Shown here in pieces: positions 36,369 through 45,600 of a stretch of DNA of 64,000 bases. The position numbers and the translations under genes are program-made. This stretch comes from Kitasatospora sp. SolWspMP-SS2h (lineage in GTDB: Bacteria > Actinomycetota > Actinomycetes > Streptomycetales > Streptomycetaceae). Each line of letters starts with the position of its first letter. Positions within the stretch are counted from its first letter, which is position 1. The notes under the pieces are model-generated. The model worked only from the letters and a program-made list of their open reading frames with translations. It made no database searches and was not told where the DNA came from. The DNA lies in the NCBI RefSeq assembly GCF_003259315.1, contig NZ_QLLT01000025.1, positions 37,780 to 101,779 of the forward strand, in the 5' to 3' direction.

Positions 36369-36448
36369 GGCCCCTTAGGACCGAAAGGACCGGCCTGCCC
36401 CGCGGGGCGGGGACCGGCCCACCAGAACTCACCCTTGAGGATCGCTGC

Positions 36449-36745
36449 ATGCCTGGCATCACGCGCGAGGAGGTCGCCCACCTCGCCCGGCTGTCGCGTC
36501 TGGAGTTGCAGGCGGAAGAGTTGGACCACTTCGCCGAGCAGCTCGACGTGATCATCGGCGCGGTCGCCCGCGTTTCCGAGGTCGCGGGGCAGGACGTCCC
36601 GCCGACCTCCCACCCGCTCCCGCTCACCAACGTGATGCGGACGGACGAGGTGCGGCCGTCGCTGACCCCGGAGCAGGCGCTCTCCGGCGCCCCGGCCAGT
36701 GAGGACCAGCGTTTCCGCGTGCCGCAGATCCTCGGGGAGGACTGA
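36449..36745 (+). CDS. gatC: Asp-tRNA(Asn)/Glu-tRNA(Gln) amidotransferase subunit C
   Basis: Small subunit that stabilises GatA in the GatCAB amidotransferase. The product is 98 aa from the ATG at 36449, with TTGAGGATC upstream. The sequence MPGITREEVAHLARLSRLEL followed by DVPPTSHPLPLTNVMRTDEVRPS is typical. It lies 5 bp before gatA, so the two are co-transcribed. The enzyme makes Gln-tRNA(Gln) and/or Asn-tRNA(Asn) from mischarged precursors and is essential in organisms lacking the direct synthetase. Confidence 0.96.
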   Translation: MPGITREEVAHLARLSRLELQAEELDHFAEQLDVIIGAVARVSEVAGQDVPPTSHPLPLTNVMRTDEVRPSLTPEQALSGAPASEDQRFRVPQILGED

Positions 36746-36750
36746 CCGAG

Positions 36751-38244
36751 ATGACCGAGCTGATCAAGTACACGGCGGCCGAGACGGCCGCCGCGATCGC
36801 CACCGGCGAGGTCTCGGCGGTCGAGGTCGCCCAGGCCCACCTGGACCGGATCGACGCCGTCGACAAGAAGGTCAACGCCTTCCTGCACGTCGACCGCGAG
36901 GGCGCGCTGGCCGCGGCCGGCGCCGTCGACCGGAAGCGCGCGGCCGGCGCCGAGCTGGGCCCGCTGGCGGGCGTGCCGCTCGCGCTGAAGGACGTGTTCA
37001 CCACCGCGGGCATCCCGACCACCTGCGGGTCGAAGATGCTCGAGGGCTGGATCCCGCCCTACGACGCCACCCTGACGAAGCGGCTCAAGGACGCCGACGT
37101 CGTCATCCTCGGCAAGACCAACATGGACGAGTTCGCGATGGGCTCCTCCACCGAGAACTCCGCCTACGGCCCGACCGGCAACCCGTGGGACCTCACCCGC
37201 ATCCCCGGCGGCTCCGGCGGCGGCTCGGCCGCCGCGCTGGCCGCCTTCGAGGCGCCGCTGGCGATCGGCACCGACACCGGCGGCTCGATCCGCCAGCCCG
37301 GCGCCGTCACCGGCACCGTCGGCGTCAAGCCGACCTACGGCTCGGTGTCCCGCTACGGCCTGGTCGCCTTCTCCTCCTCGCTCGACCAGGGCGGCCCGTG
37401 CGCCCGCACCGTGCTCGACACGGCACTGCTGCACGAGGCGATCGCCGGGCACGACCCGCTCGACTCCACCTCCATCGACGCCCCCGTCCCCGACGTGGTC
37501 GCCGCCGCGAAGCTGCGCGACGTGCGCGGCATGCGGATCGGCGTGGTCAAGGAGTTCGCCGGCGAGGGCTACCAGGCCGGCGTCATGCAGCGCTTCCAGG
37601 AGTCCGTCGAGCTGCTGCGCGACCTGGGCGCCGAGGTCGTCGAGGTCTCCTGCCCGTCGTTCACGCTGGCGCTGCCCGCGTACTACCTGATCGCCCCGTC
37701 CGAGTGCTCCTCGAACCTCGCCCGGTTCGACGCCATGCGCTACGGCCTGCGGGTCGGCGACGACGGCACCCGCTCCGCCGAGCAGGTCACCGCGCTCACC
37801 CGCGAGGCCGGATTCGGCTCCGAGGTCAAGCGCCGCATCATCCTCGGCACCTACGCGCTGTCCTCCGGCTACTACGACGCCTACTACGGCTCCGCGCAGA
37901 AGGTCCGCACCCTGATCTCCCGGGACTTCGACGCCGCCTTCGCCGGCGTGGACGTGCTGGTCTCCCCGACCACCCCGACCACGGCATTCCCGATCGGCGA
38001 GCGGGCAGACGACCCGATGGCGATGTACCTCGCCGACCTGTGCACCATTCCCTCGAACCTGGCGGGCAACGCGGCCATGTCGCTGCCCTGCGGGCTCGCC
38101 CCGGAGGACAATCTCCCGGTCGGCCTGCAGATCATCGCCCCCGCGATGGCGGACGACCGCCTCTACCGCGTGGGCGGCGCCGTCGAGGCCGCACTCAACG
38201 ACAAGTGGGGCCACGCCCTGCTGGAGGAGGCACCGGCACTATGA
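36751..38244 (+). CDS. gatA: Asp-tRNA(Asn)/Glu-tRNA(Gln) amidotransferase subunit A
   Basis: Glutaminase subunit of GatCAB, releasing ammonia from glutamine for transfer to the tRNA-bound residue. The product is 497 aa. The amidase signature catalytic triad is visible: Lys in PLALKDVF (about 84), cis-Ser in the GGSGGGSAAA stretch (about 155), and nucleophile Ser in GTDTGGSIRQPG (about 179). It starts 5 bp after gatC. Its stop overlaps the start of the next small gene (ATGA), so translation of the two is coupled. Confidence 0.97.
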   Translation: MTELIKYTAAETAAAIATGEVSAVEVAQAHLDRIDAVDKKVNAFLHVDREGALAAAGAVDRKRAAGAELGPLAGVPLALKDVFTTAGIPTTCGSKMLEGWIPPYDATLTKRLKDADVVILGKTNMDEFAMGSSTENSAYGPTGNPWDLTRIPGGSGGGSAAALAAFEAPLAIGTDTGGSIRQPGAVTGTVGVKPTYGSVSRYGLVAFSSSLDQGGPCARTVLDTALLHEAIAGHDPLDSTSIDAPVPDVVAAAKLRDVRGMRIGVVKEFAGEGYQAGVMQRFQESVELLRDLGAEVVEVSCPSFTLALPAYYLIAPSECSSNLARFDAMRYGLRVGDDGTRSAEQVTALTREAGFGSEVKRRIILGTYALSSGYYDAYYGSAQKVRTLISRDFDAAFAGVDVLVSPTTPTTAFPIGERADDPMAMYLADLCTIPSNLAGNAAMSLPCGLAPEDNLPVGLQIIAPAMADDRLYRVGGAVEAALNDKWGHALLEEAPAL

Positions 38245-38480
38245 GCAAGATCGAGAAGGCCAAGGGCTGGAAGCACTCGAAGCCCGGACTCTGGCTGTCC
38301 ATCGGCACCAGCGCCTTCGGCGCGATCTCCATCGTCAAGGAGGCCCGCACCGCGCGCTCCGACAACGACACCCTCAAGCTGGTCAACGCCCTGGTCGGCG
38401 CCGCCGCCCTGATCACCGGCACCGCGCTCCTCGTCCGCGAGCTCAAGCGTCTCGGCGACGACGACGTCCTGCTCGGCTGA
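38241..38480 (+). CDS. Small membrane protein coupled to gatA
   Basis: A 79-aa protein (MSKIEKAKGWKHSKPGLWLS) starting in a 4-nt ATGA overlap with gatA and with GGAGGAGG 10 nt upstream, so it is clearly translated. It has two weak hydrophobic segments (about 20-35 and 50-65), a basic N-terminus and a charged end RELKRLGDDDVLLG. Function unknown. From memory, S. coelicolor has one small gene (SCO5500) at the same place between gatA and gatB, so this is the native member of the operon and not part of the insert. The insert begins right after it. Confidence 0.8.
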   Translation: MSKIEKAKGWKHSKPGLWLSIGTSAFGAISIVKEARTARSDNDTLKLVNALVGAAALITGTALLVRELKRLGDDDVLLG

Positions 38481-38495
38481 CTCGGTGAGTCGAGA

Positions 38496-38527
38496 GGCCT
38501 GGTGAGACGGTAGCGTTGAGCCAGGCC
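38496..38527 (+). repeat. Inverted repeat at the left edge of the insert
   Basis: GGCCTGG (38496-38502) pairs with CCAGGCC (38521-38527) across an 18-nt loop, with further pairing across one bulge. It lies between the small gat-operon gene and the lower-G+C ATPase gene. It may be the native hairpin at the junction or a boundary mark of the inserted segment. Confidence 0.4.
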
Positions 38528-38570
38528 CTCCCGCCCTCTGGCCCACAATGAGAACAGGAGATGATTTAGA

Positions 38571-39974
38571 ATGCTCACCAGGATCGAGATCGACGGATTC
38601 AAGTCGTTCTCGAATTTTGGTTTGGACATTTCTCCATTTCTTGTCATCCTTGGCCCAAATGCAAGCGGAAAGTCGAATCTGTTCGACGCGATTCAACAGC
38701 TTCGCTGGCTCGTGGGAAAGCCGTCCCTCTTTGACGCCTTTGCCGAGGCGCGAGGCGAGCTCGGCGAGCTTTTCCGTCGGCGGGGCGATGGTTCACAAGT
38801 GCCGCGCATGTCATTTGCAGTCGAGGTGCTTCTCGACCCCTCCGTCGCTGACCAGTTCGGTGCAGAGGTTGAAATCAACCACACCCGCTTGAGGTATGAG
38901 TTGACCATTGAGCAGCGCGGCGATTCCGACGGATTTGTTCGACCCTTTGTGGTGAAGGAGTCGGCTATCCCCTTGCGTGCAGCCGACGACAGGTGGGTGA
39001 AGAGTCATAGGGCGAGTCAAGCATTTCGCCGGGCTCATCTTTTCTACAAGCGGCAAACTCCACTGCTTGAGACCGTTCAAATTACCGAGACTGGACGGTC
39101 ACTTTTCAAACTTGCACAGGAGGGCCGCCAGGGGCGAAAACGAGAGCTCTCTGCTGATGCGGCAGAAGCTACGGTTTTGTCGAGCATTACTTCAGCTGCC
39201 GACTTTCCCCTGCTCTATGCACTCCGCAAGGAAATCGAGTCCTGGCGCTTCCTTCAGCTTGATCCCGCTTCACTCCGAATGCCCAGTTCTTGGCAACAGC
39301 GAGGTGAGCAGCTCGATCCGAGTGGCGCAAATCTGGCGAAAGTACTTCGGCGCATTGAGCGTCGAACTGCTGGCGAGGGGTACAGTGCGCTTGATGATAT
39401 GGCTGCCGATCTGACGCAAGTCATTAGGGGATTCAGCGAAGTCACGGTAGAGGAGAATAAGGCCAAGGAGCAGTGGGAGGTTTACCTCACCACCAGGGAC
39501 GAGGGCAAAGTAAGCGCCAGGGTCGCCTCAGACGGAACCCTCCGAGTGCTTGCCCTGCTCGCCACTCTTTACGATCCAGACTATCGGGGCCTCGTGTGTT
39601 TCGAGGAGCCAGAGAACGGAATCTATCCTCAGCGGCTTCGTGACCTAGTTGGACACTTGCGAGAGCTGGTTACTGATCCTGCAGCCTCTGAGCTTGACGA
39701 CGGCGAGCCTCTCTCGCAGTTGATCATGAGTAGCCATTCGCCGCTCCTTCTGCTAACGCTCCAGAAGGAAGACATTGTGGTGATGGACTGGGTTACCCGG
39801 CCCGAGCGACACAATGAAAGTGTCCGGAGTCGAGTTACGCGAGTTAGGCATCTACTTCCAGATGAGCAGCACGAGTTGCCGCTCGGGCTGGTAGGGACTG
39901 TAGTATCCGAGCAAGAGCGGCGGGCTTATCCTGCGATTTATGCAGACGAAGCTCGGCAGCTGCTGGAGGCATAG
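38571..39974 (+). CDS. AAA_21 / OLD-type ATPase of a two-gene putative defence module
   Basis: A 467-aa ABC-type ATPase of the OLD/AAA_21 group. The N-terminus MLTRIEIDGFKSFSNFGLDI leads to Walker A GPNASGKS (28-35). The C-terminal half has SDGTLRVLALLATL (about 320-333, signature-like region), Walker B LVCFEEPENGIYP (about 341-353) and SSHSPLLL (about 387-394). The middle is a coiled/helical insert. Codon use is far from that of the flanking genes: 38641-38700 has 30 G+C of 60 bases, against 45 of 60 at 37921-37980. AGGAG lies 10 nt before the ATG. It is immediately followed by a TOPRIM-like gene. Such pairs (for example PARIS AriA-AriB) sense phage proteins; an anti-phage role here is inference. 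RecF or SMC repair ATPases are less likely because no coiled-coil arms are seen. Confidence 0.8.
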   Translation: MLTRIEIDGFKSFSNFGLDISPFLVILGPNASGKSNLFDAIQQLRWLVGKPSLFDAFAEARGELGELFRRRGDGSQVPRMSFAVEVLLDPSVADQFGAEVEINHTRLRYELTIEQRGDSDGFVRPFVVKESAIPLRAADDRWVKSHRASQAFRRAHLFYKRQTPLLETVQITETGRSLFKLAQEGRQGRKRELSADAAEATVLSSITSAADFPLLYALRKEIESWRFLQLDPASLRMPSSWQQRGEQLDPSGANLAKVLRRIERRTAGEGYSALDDMAADLTQVIRGFSEVTVEENKAKEQWEVYLTTRDEGKVSARVASDGTLRVLALLATLYDPDYRGLVCFEEPENGIYPQRLRDLVGHLRELVTDPAASELDDGEPLSQLIMSSHSPLLLLTLQKEDIVVMDWVTRPERHNESVRSRVTRVRHLLPDEQHELPLGLVGTVVSEQERRAYPAIYADEARQLLEA

Positions 39975-39975
39975 G

Positions 39976-40629
39976 TTGATCGGGCCTGAGCTTAATGCTT
40001 TCCTCATGGGGGAAGGCTCCACGGACTACGCGTTCCTGACGGTTTTGCTTGAGCGCGCTCTAGGGGAACTTGCCGTATGCAAGAGCCTCTCAGTCGCCCC
40101 TGTCCAGCGCTTGCAGGTCAATGTTGGTGACCCTATCGGTAGGCATCGGGCGATTTGTAGCGCCGCTCGTGATGCGGCACCCTCGCTGTCGGTCCTATTC
40201 GTCCATTACGACGGGTCGGCCTCCGTGGAGAGGGAAACGGGGAAGTACTGGGATCCGCTGCGCCGTGAATGGGAAAAGTTCGGCCCGAGTGGCCGCCTAC
40301 TTCTGCGCGTTGTCCCAATTCAAGAGATGGAGAGTTGGGCGCTTGCTGATAGGAAAACGCTTCAGTCTGTCGTAGGAGCCTCTTGGAATGCTAAAGATAT
40401 TTTTGAGGGTGGCAGGCTCGACCGGCCCGAGGAGCTATCTGACCCTAAGAGGACCCTTCGGGAGATCATTGCCGCTGGACGATCCAAGCGTCGCGTAAAG
40501 AGGGATCCTCGCGATTATCTTCCGCTCATCGCCGAGCGAATGAATCTTCGCACGCTTGAGCAGCTTTCTTCTTTCCGCCTCTGGCAATTGGAGACTGAAA
40601 AGGCTTTGGCTGATTTGAATTTCAATTGA
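39976..40629 (+). CDS. TOPRIM-like (DUF4276-type) effector partner of the ATPase
   Basis: A 217-aa product from the TTG at 39976, chosen because GGAGG sits 6 nt upstream and the ATPase stop ends at 39974; an ATG at 39940 would add 12 residues inside the ATPase gene. It resembles DUF4276: an acidic residue in FLMGEGSTDYAFL (E13), VLFVHYDGSAS (D79) and PIQEMESWALAD (about 115-125). These match the acidic positions of a TOPRIM-like metal site, which cleaves nucleic acids in OLD-family nucleases. Base use is as unusual as in the ATPase. One-base spacing indicates translational coupling, so the two proteins likely act as a complex. The nuclease role is inferred, not shown. Confidence 0.7.
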   Translation: MIGPELNAFLMGEGSTDYAFLTVLLERALGELAVCKSLSVAPVQRLQVNVGDPIGRHRAICSAARDAAPSLSVLFVHYDGSASVERETGKYWDPLRREWEKFGPSGRLLLRVVPIQEMESWALADRKTLQSVVGASWNAKDIFEGGRLDRPEELSDPKRTLREIIAAGRSKRRVKRDPRDYLPLIAERMNLRTLEQLSSFRLWQLETEKALADLNFN

Positions 40630-40691
40630 GCCAGGGTGGATTTTATTCTATTCATTCCGCTTGTCTTTGAAGTGAAAGCAAAGGGGGCGCT

Positions 40692-42191
40692 GTGAGCGTC
40701 ATGAGCCTGGTCTCCTACGAGGAGGCTCTCGCCTCGTACGACCCGGTGATGGGCCTTGAGGTCCACGTCGAGCTGGGTACCAAGACCAAGATGTTCTGCG
40801 GCTGCTCCACCGAGCTGGGCGCGGAGCCGAACTCGCAGACCTGTCCGACCTGCCTCGGCCTGCCCGGTTCGCTGCCGGTGGTCAACGCGGTCGGGGTGGA
40901 GTCGGCGGTCCGGATCGGTCTCGCGCTGAACTGCGAGATCGCCGAGTGGTGCCGGTTCGCCCGGAAGAACTACTTCTACCCGGACATGCCGAAGAACTTC
41001 CAGACCAGCCAGTACGACGAGCCGATCGCCTTCAACGGCTACCTCGACGTGCAGCTGGAGGACGGCGAGGTCTTCCGGGTGGAGATCGAGCGCGCCCACA
41101 TGGAGGAGGACACCGGCAAGTCGACCCACGTCGGCGGCGCCACCGGGCGGATCCACGGCGCGGAGTACTCGCTGCTGGACTACAACCGGGCCGGCATCCC
41201 GCTGATCGAGATCGTCACCAAGCCGATCGAGGGCGCGGGCGCGCGCGCCCCCGAGGTGGCGAAGGCGTACGTCGCCGAGCTGCGCGAGCTGATCAAGGCG
41301 CTGGGCGTCTCCGAGGCCCGGATGGACAAGGGCCAGATGCGCTGCGACGTGAACCTGTCGCTGCGCCCCAACGGCACCGAGGCGTTCGGCACCCGCAGCG
41401 AGACCAAGAACGTCAACTCGCTGCGCAGCGTGGAGCGGGCCGCCCGGTTCGAGATCCAGCGGCACGCCACCGTGCTGACCGACGGCGGGACGATCGTCCA
41501 GGAGACCCGGCACTTCCACGAGGAGGACGGCTCCACCACGGCCGGCCGGATCAAGGACAACGCCGAGGACTACCGGTACTTCCCGGAGCCCGACCTGGTG
41601 CCGGTCGCCCCGGCCCGGGAGTGGGTCGAGGAGCTGCGGGCCTCGCTGCCGGAGCTGCCCCGGGTCCGCCGGGCCCGGCTGCAGGCCGAGTGGGGCCTGA
41701 CCGACAAGGACATGCAGTCGGTGCTCAACGCCGGTGCGGTGGAGCCGATCTCGGAGACCATCGCGGCCGGCGCCCCCGCCGACCAGGCCCGCAAGTGGTG
41801 GATGGGCGAGCTGGCGCGGCGCGCCAACGAGACCGGCACCGAGCTGTCCGAGCAGCCGATCACCCCGGCCCAGGTGGCCCGGGTGTGCGCGCTGGTCGCC
41901 GAGGGCAAGCTCAACGACAAGCTGGCCCGCCAGGTCATCGAGGGCGTCCTCGCCGGCGAGGGCGAGCCGGACGACGTGGTGGCCGGGCGCGGCCTGGCCG
42001 TGGTCTCGGACGACTCCGCGCTCGGCGCGGCCGTCGACCAGGCGATCGCCGACAACCCGGGCGTCGCCGCCAAGATCCGCGACGGCAAGGTGCAGGCGGT
42101 GGGCGCGCTGGTCGGCGCGGTCATGAAGACCACCCGCGGCCAGGCCGACGCGGCCCGGGTCAAGGACCTCATCCTGGCGAAGCTGGTCTGA
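40692..42191 (+). CDS. gatB: Asp-tRNA(Asn)/Glu-tRNA(Gln) amidotransferase subunit B
   Basis: tRNA-binding and kinase subunit of GatCAB. The product is 499 aa from the GTG at 40692 with GGGGG upstream; an ATG at 40701 is possible. GatB landmarks are GLEVHVELGTKTKMFCGCS, CPTCLGLPGSLPVVN, YFYPDMPKNFQTSQYD, and the C-terminal YqeY-like helical domain. Cys in CGC and CPTC are the usual metal ligands. It is separated from gatA and the small gene by the 2-kb insert. The junction (40630-40680) is AT-rich, so the ribosome site and start may have been rebuilt there. Confidence 0.96.
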   Translation: MSVMSLVSYEEALASYDPVMGLEVHVELGTKTKMFCGCSTELGAEPNSQTCPTCLGLPGSLPVVNAVGVESAVRIGLALNCEIAEWCRFARKNYFYPDMPKNFQTSQYDEPIAFNGYLDVQLEDGEVFRVEIERAHMEEDTGKSTHVGGATGRIHGAEYSLLDYNRAGIPLIEIVTKPIEGAGARAPEVAKAYVAELRELIKALGVSEARMDKGQMRCDVNLSLRPNGTEAFGTRSETKNVNSLRSVERAARFEIQRHATVLTDGGTIVQETRHFHEEDGSTTAGRIKDNAEDYRYFPEPDLVPVAPAREWVEELRASLPELPRVRRARLQAEWGLTDKDMQSVLNAGAVEPISETIAAGAPADQARKWWMGELARRANETGTELSEQPITPAQVARVCALVAEGKLNDKLARQVIEGVLAGEGEPDDVVAGRGLAVVSDDSALGAAVDQAIADNPGVAAKIRDGKVQAVGALVGAVMKTTRGQADAARVKDLILAKLV

Positions 42192-42258
42192 GGCGCCCAC
42201 TGGGGTGCCTACGGCGTGACGGCGGTGCCTAAGGAGCCCCTTAGGCGGTTCCGCCCGC

Positions 42259-42294
42259 GGTGCCCGCCCCCGACCGGGGGCGGGCACCGGTGTT
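42259..42294 (+). terminator. Rho-independent terminator after gatB
   Basis: GGTGCCCGCCCCC (42259-42271) and GGGGGCGGGCACC (42276-42288) form a perfect 13-bp stem with a 4-nt loop, followed by TGTTTT. A smaller CCTAAGG/CCTTAGG repeat (42226-42245) precedes it. It ends the gat transcript. Confidence 0.85.
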
Positions 42295-42394
42295 TTCCGG
42301 GCCGGCGGCCCGCCCGGATCGGGCAGGCTCCCCATGCGGCGCACCCCCCTGGGAGCGGAGGCTGGACACCAGCACGCGACGAGGGGAAGACACC

Positions 42395-42628
42395 GTGTAC
42401 GAGTACGAGTTGTTCAAGTCGAGGGAACGCGAACTGCACGGCCGGGCCGCCGCCGACCGGCTGGCCCGCGAGGCGGCCGCCGCCGGCCGCGGCGGGCAGC
42501 GCACCGGGCTGGTGGCCCGGGTGGCCGGGGCGGTACGGGCGGGACGCCGGGGGGCCGCCGCGCCGCAGCGCGCCAAGTCCGGTGCGGAGCAGGGCCGTTC
42601 GGGCGCCGTGGCGGGCTGCGCGGGATGA
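42395..42628 (+). CDS. Small basic protein upstream of the LuxR-type regulator
   Basis: A 77-aa product from the GTG at 42395 (MYEYELFKSRERELHGRAAA), with GAGGGGAAG upstream. The first 20 residues are charged and tyrosine-rich; the rest is Ala/Arg/Gly-rich and basic. Similar short proteins with a YEYELxxxR start are common in streptomycetes, as I recall. It lies 62 bp before the large LuxR gene in the same direction. Function unknown. Confidence 0.6.
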   Translation: MYEYELFKSRERELHGRAAADRLAREAAAAGRGGQRTGLVARVAGAVRAGRRGAAAPQRAKSGAEQGRSGAVAGCAG

Positions 42629-42690
42629 CCGGCGGGCCCGGCCGGTCCGACGGCCGGGATAACCGCTCGGCCGCGTCCGGGGGCTGTGGC

Positions 42691-45600
42691 ATGCTCACCG
42701 GCATGGAGCAGACAGTCAGCCCGGTCTTCGTCGGACGCGGCCGGGAGAGCGGCCTGCTCGGTGCCGGGCTGGACCGGGCGGGGGCGGGGGAGCCGCAGGC
42801 CGTGCTGGTCGGCGGCGAGGCGGGGGTCGGCAAGACCCGGCTGCTGGAGGAGTTCCTGGCCCGGGCCGAGGTGGACGGCGCGGTCACCGCGCTCGGCGCC
42901 TGCCTGGAGGTCGGCGCCGAGGGCCTGCCGTACGGCCCGCTCTCGGCGGCGCTGCGCCGCCTGCACCGGCGGCTCGGGCCGGAGCTGGACGCCGCCGCCG
43001 CCGGGCTGGAGGGCCACCTCGCCCGGCTGCTGCCGGACTTCGGGGAGACCGACGGGGAGGGCAACGACGAGTACGGCCGGGCCCGGCTGTTCGAGCACAC
43101 CGCCCGACTGTTCGAGCGGCTGGCCGGGGACCGGACGCTGGTGCTGGCCATCGAGGACCTGCACTGGTCGGACCGCTCCACCCGGGAGCTGCTCGCCTAC
43201 CTGGTCCGCACCCTGCACCGCTCCCGGGTGCTGATCGTCGCCACCTACCGCACCGACGACCTGCACCGCCGCCACCCGCTGCGGCCGTTCCTGGCCGAAC
43301 TGGAGCGGCTGCGCACCGTCCAGCGGATCGAACTGGAGCGCCTGGACCGGCCCGAGGTGGCCGCCCAGCTGGCCGGCATCCTCGGCCCCGAGACCCCCGG
43401 CCGGGACGTGGTGGACCGGATCCACCGCCGCTCCGAGGGCAACCCGTTCTTCGTCGAGGAGCTCGCCGCCGCCTACCGCGACGGCTGCCTGGCCTGCGTC
43501 ACCGAATCGCTGCGCGACATCCTGCTGGTCCGGGTCGAGGCGCTGCCCGAGGAGGCCCAGCGGGTCGTCCGGATCGCCGCCGAGGGCGGCTCCCGGATCG
43601 AGCACGCGCTGCTCGCCGCCGTGGTCGCCGAGAGCGGCCCCGGCGGCCCCCGCACCGGCGAGGACGCGCTGATCGCCGCCCTGCGCACCGCCGTCGGCGC
43701 CAACATCCTGCGCCCCGACACCGACGGCGAGGGCTACCGGTTCCGGCACGCGCTGGTCCGCGAGGCGGTCTCCGACGACCTGCTGCCCGGCGAACGGCAG
43801 GCCGTCAACCGGCGGTTCGCCACCGTCCTGGAGGCCGACCCGGAACTCGTCCGGGCCGAACAGCGCACCGCCCGGCTCGCCGACTACTGGTACCACGCCC
43901 ACCAGCCCGCCCGGGCGCTGCCCGCCGCCCTCGACGCCGCCCGGGCCGCCCGCCGCCGCAACGCCTTCGCCGAACAGCTCACCATGCTCGAACGGGCCGT
44001 CGAACTCTGGGACACCGTCTCCGAACAGACCCTCGCCACCACCCTGCGCCCCTACGACTGGGCCGAGACCTACCCGCCCTGCGCCTGCGACGACGGCGAG
44101 CACGAGGACTGCGAGCGGCTGCAACTCGTCGACGTCCTGGCCGAAGCGGTGGTCGCCGCCCGCCGGGCCGGCGACCGCGACCGCGGCCAGGGCCTGGCCC
44201 GCCGCGCCCTCGCCCTGGTCGACGAGGCCGGCAACCCGCTGCGCGCCGCCTGGTTCCGGCTCCAGCGCGCCAAGATGCTCGACCAGCTCAAGCGCAGCGG
44301 CGGCCTGGAGGAGATCCAGTACGCCCAGCGGCTGGTCCAGGACCTCGGCCCGTCCGCCGTGCAGGCCGAGGCGCTCGCCCTGGAGGCCGCCCACGCCCTG
44401 CTCCGCAACCCCGGCCCCGCCGCCGTCGCCACCGCCGAACGGGCCGTGGAGGTCGCCCGCCAGGCCGACGCGCCCTCCGTCGAGGTGCACGCCCGGGTCA
44501 CCCTGGCCGGACTGCTCGGCGACTCCGCGGACGCCGAACGGGCCGTCGCCCTGCTCGCCGCCGCCGTCGAACAGGCCCGCCCGCTCGGCAACGCCGACGT
44601 GCACACCCGCGGCCTGAACAACCTGGCCAGCCTGCTGCTCTCGGTCGGCCGCGCCGAGGAGGCCGCCACCGCCGCCCGGCAGGGCCTGGAGGCCGCCCGC
44701 CGCAGCGGGCTGATGCTCAACACCGGCCCGATCCTCACCGGCAACCTCGCCGAGGCGCTGCTCGCCGCCGGCCGCACCGAGGAGGCCGCCGCCGTCCTCG
44801 CCGACTGGGACGACAAGCCGGAGGCCGACACCCACGGCGAGTTCATGGACCGGCTGCGCGGCGAACTCGCCCTGCTCCGCGGCGACCTGGCCGAGGCCGA
44901 GACCCACTGGGCCGCCGCCCACGCCAGCGGCGGCGGCGGCGCCCAACCCCAGCACGTCCTGCCCACCGCCACCCTCGGGGTCCGGCTGGCCGTCCGGCTC
45001 GGCCGCCCCGAACAGGCCCGCGACCGGCTCGCCGAGGCGCTCGACGGCACCGTGCTGACCCGGCAGGGCGGCCACCTGTTCCCGCTGCTCACCCACGCCG
45101 CCGAGGCCGAGGCCGACCAGCACCCGCGCACCCCCGAGGGCGAGGCCGCCCTCGCCCGGATCGCCGCCGAGGCCGCCCGGCTCACCCCGCGCTGCGCCCT
45201 CGACCGCGGCTGGGCCGCCCTGCTGGCCGGCGAACTCGCCCGCGCCGCCGGCCGCCCCGCCGCCGACCACCGGCAGCGGGCCGTCACCGAACTGCGCGCC
45301 GCCGCCCTGCCCGGCCCGCTCGCGCTGGCCCTGCTGCGCGCCGCCGAGGACGCCGCCGCCGGCGGCGACCGGGAGACCGCCGCCGACCTGCTGCACGAGG
45401 CCGCCGAACTCGCCCGCCGGCGCGGCGACCTGACCACCCGCCGGGACGCCGGACTGCTGGCCGGCCGGCTCGGCCTGGACCGCCGGGCCGGCGCCGGCGC
45501 CGACCCGGGCTTCGGCCTCACCCCGCGCGAGCGGGACGTGCTGCGCCGGCTCACCCTGGGCCGGAGCAACCGGCAGATCGCCGAGGAGCTGTTCATCTCG

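Noticed and set aside
39940..39975. ATG at 39940 as the start of the TOPRIM-like gene
   Set aside because: No ribosome site, and it would lie inside the ATPase gene; the TTG at 39976 has GGAGG 6 nt upstream.
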